A stretch of 64,000 nt of DNA. Source: UBA8079 sp049601915. Lineage in GTDB: Bacteria; Pseudomonadota; Alphaproteobacteria; UBA6615. Positions 63,930 to 64,000 of the stretch are shown one piece after another (positions within the stretch are counted from its first letter, which is position 1; each line of letters begins with the position of its first letter). The notes under the pieces were generated by a model. It did not search any database and was not told the DNA's origin. It was given only the letters and a program-made list of their open reading frames with translations. The translations under genes were made by a program, and so were the position numbers. Location: the NCBI GenBank assembly GCA_049601915.1, contig JBMYRB010000001.1, positions 752,268 through 816,267 of the forward strand, in the 5' to 3' direction.

Positions 63930-64000
63930 TATGGCGGTTTTCTCCATTGGCCGCGTGATATCACAGCTACTCCAGGCTCCCGCGAGGCATCGCCTCCGGG
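63930..64000. repeat. Direct repeat copy 2, running off the window
   Basis: Starts immediately after the stop of the 84-residue ORF and matches 63,502-63,572 base for base to the last position of the window. Confidence 0.9.

Noticed and set aside
63502..64000. Integron attC sites with a gene cassette
   Set aside because: No RYYYAAC/GTTRRRY pair at the repeat edges, and the recombinase relic is of phage type, without the IntI-specific extra helix region. Array status still open.

Overview
The window is about 64 kb of GC-rich DNA with alphaproteobacterial hallmarks: a GcrA cell-cycle regulator, an SDHAF4/DUF1674 protein ending in the typical GDWERNGR..DF tail, and a hemC-hemD-mitofilin-hemY cluster. 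This gene set fits a Rhodospirillales-like lineage, but no rRNA or other phylogenetic marker is present to fix the genus. No tRNA, rRNA or CRISPR array was seen.

Positions 1-39,400 form a very large surface-glycan island, mostly one plus-strand run of overlapping genes (ATGA and GTGA junctions). It opens with a truncated sulfatase-like gene, a capsule-type transferase, a PhyH dioxygenase, an FkbM methyltransferase and an AAC(3)-like acetyltransferase. Next comes a sugar amidotransferase module (HisF-like, HisH-like, WbpG-like PP-loop enzyme) with a CMP-nonulosonate synthetase, two poorly characterised proteins (one with a Bfd-type [2Fe-2S] domain) and a CBS/nucleotidyltransferase resembling LegX/PtmE. 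An ABC exporter is followed by a complete pseudaminic acid pathway (pseB, pseC, pseG, pseI, pseH, pseF) and its associated methylase. Then come transferases, an asparagine-synthase-like protein, a LpxD-like acyltransferase, a NodB-like deacetylase, a NodU-like carbamoyltransferase, three GT4 glycosyltransferases, a LegB-like dehydratase and an OafA-like O-acetyltransferase. The island continues with a GT-C membrane glycosyltransferase, a GtrA flippase, RfbH with an SDR partner (3,6-dideoxyhexose chemistry) and a GtrB-like GT2.

Positions 39,500-47,100 are a mixed zone. A legionaminate-type synthase/CMP-synthetase locus has decayed (39,536-40,778) and a second LegX-like gene has lost its catalytic core (46,290-47,039). 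Between them are an RfaH/NusG-like antiterminator, a winged-helix regulator with two tandem 17-bp palindromes at its start, a sulfate-activation pair (cysD, cysNC) and a UDP-HexNAc dehydrogenase.

Positions 47,141-62,300 are mainly chromosomal core: heparinase II/III, rpe, rsmB, gcrA, sdhAF4, acs, a Rieske protein, an EVE protein, gpsA, tsaD, hemC, hemD, mitofilin and hemY. Fragments of an exonuclease and of a 2OG-oxygenase lie among them.

Positions 62,400-64,000 carry a truncated Maf-like (flagellin nonulosonate transferase family) gene abutting a dead tyrosine-recombinase tail. A low-GC 84-residue ORF then lies between two copies of a repeat of at least 71 bp. Together the genes suggest a cell that decorates surface polysaccharide and/or flagellin with pseudaminic acid and an amidinated nonulosonate, with visible remains of an older legionaminate route.
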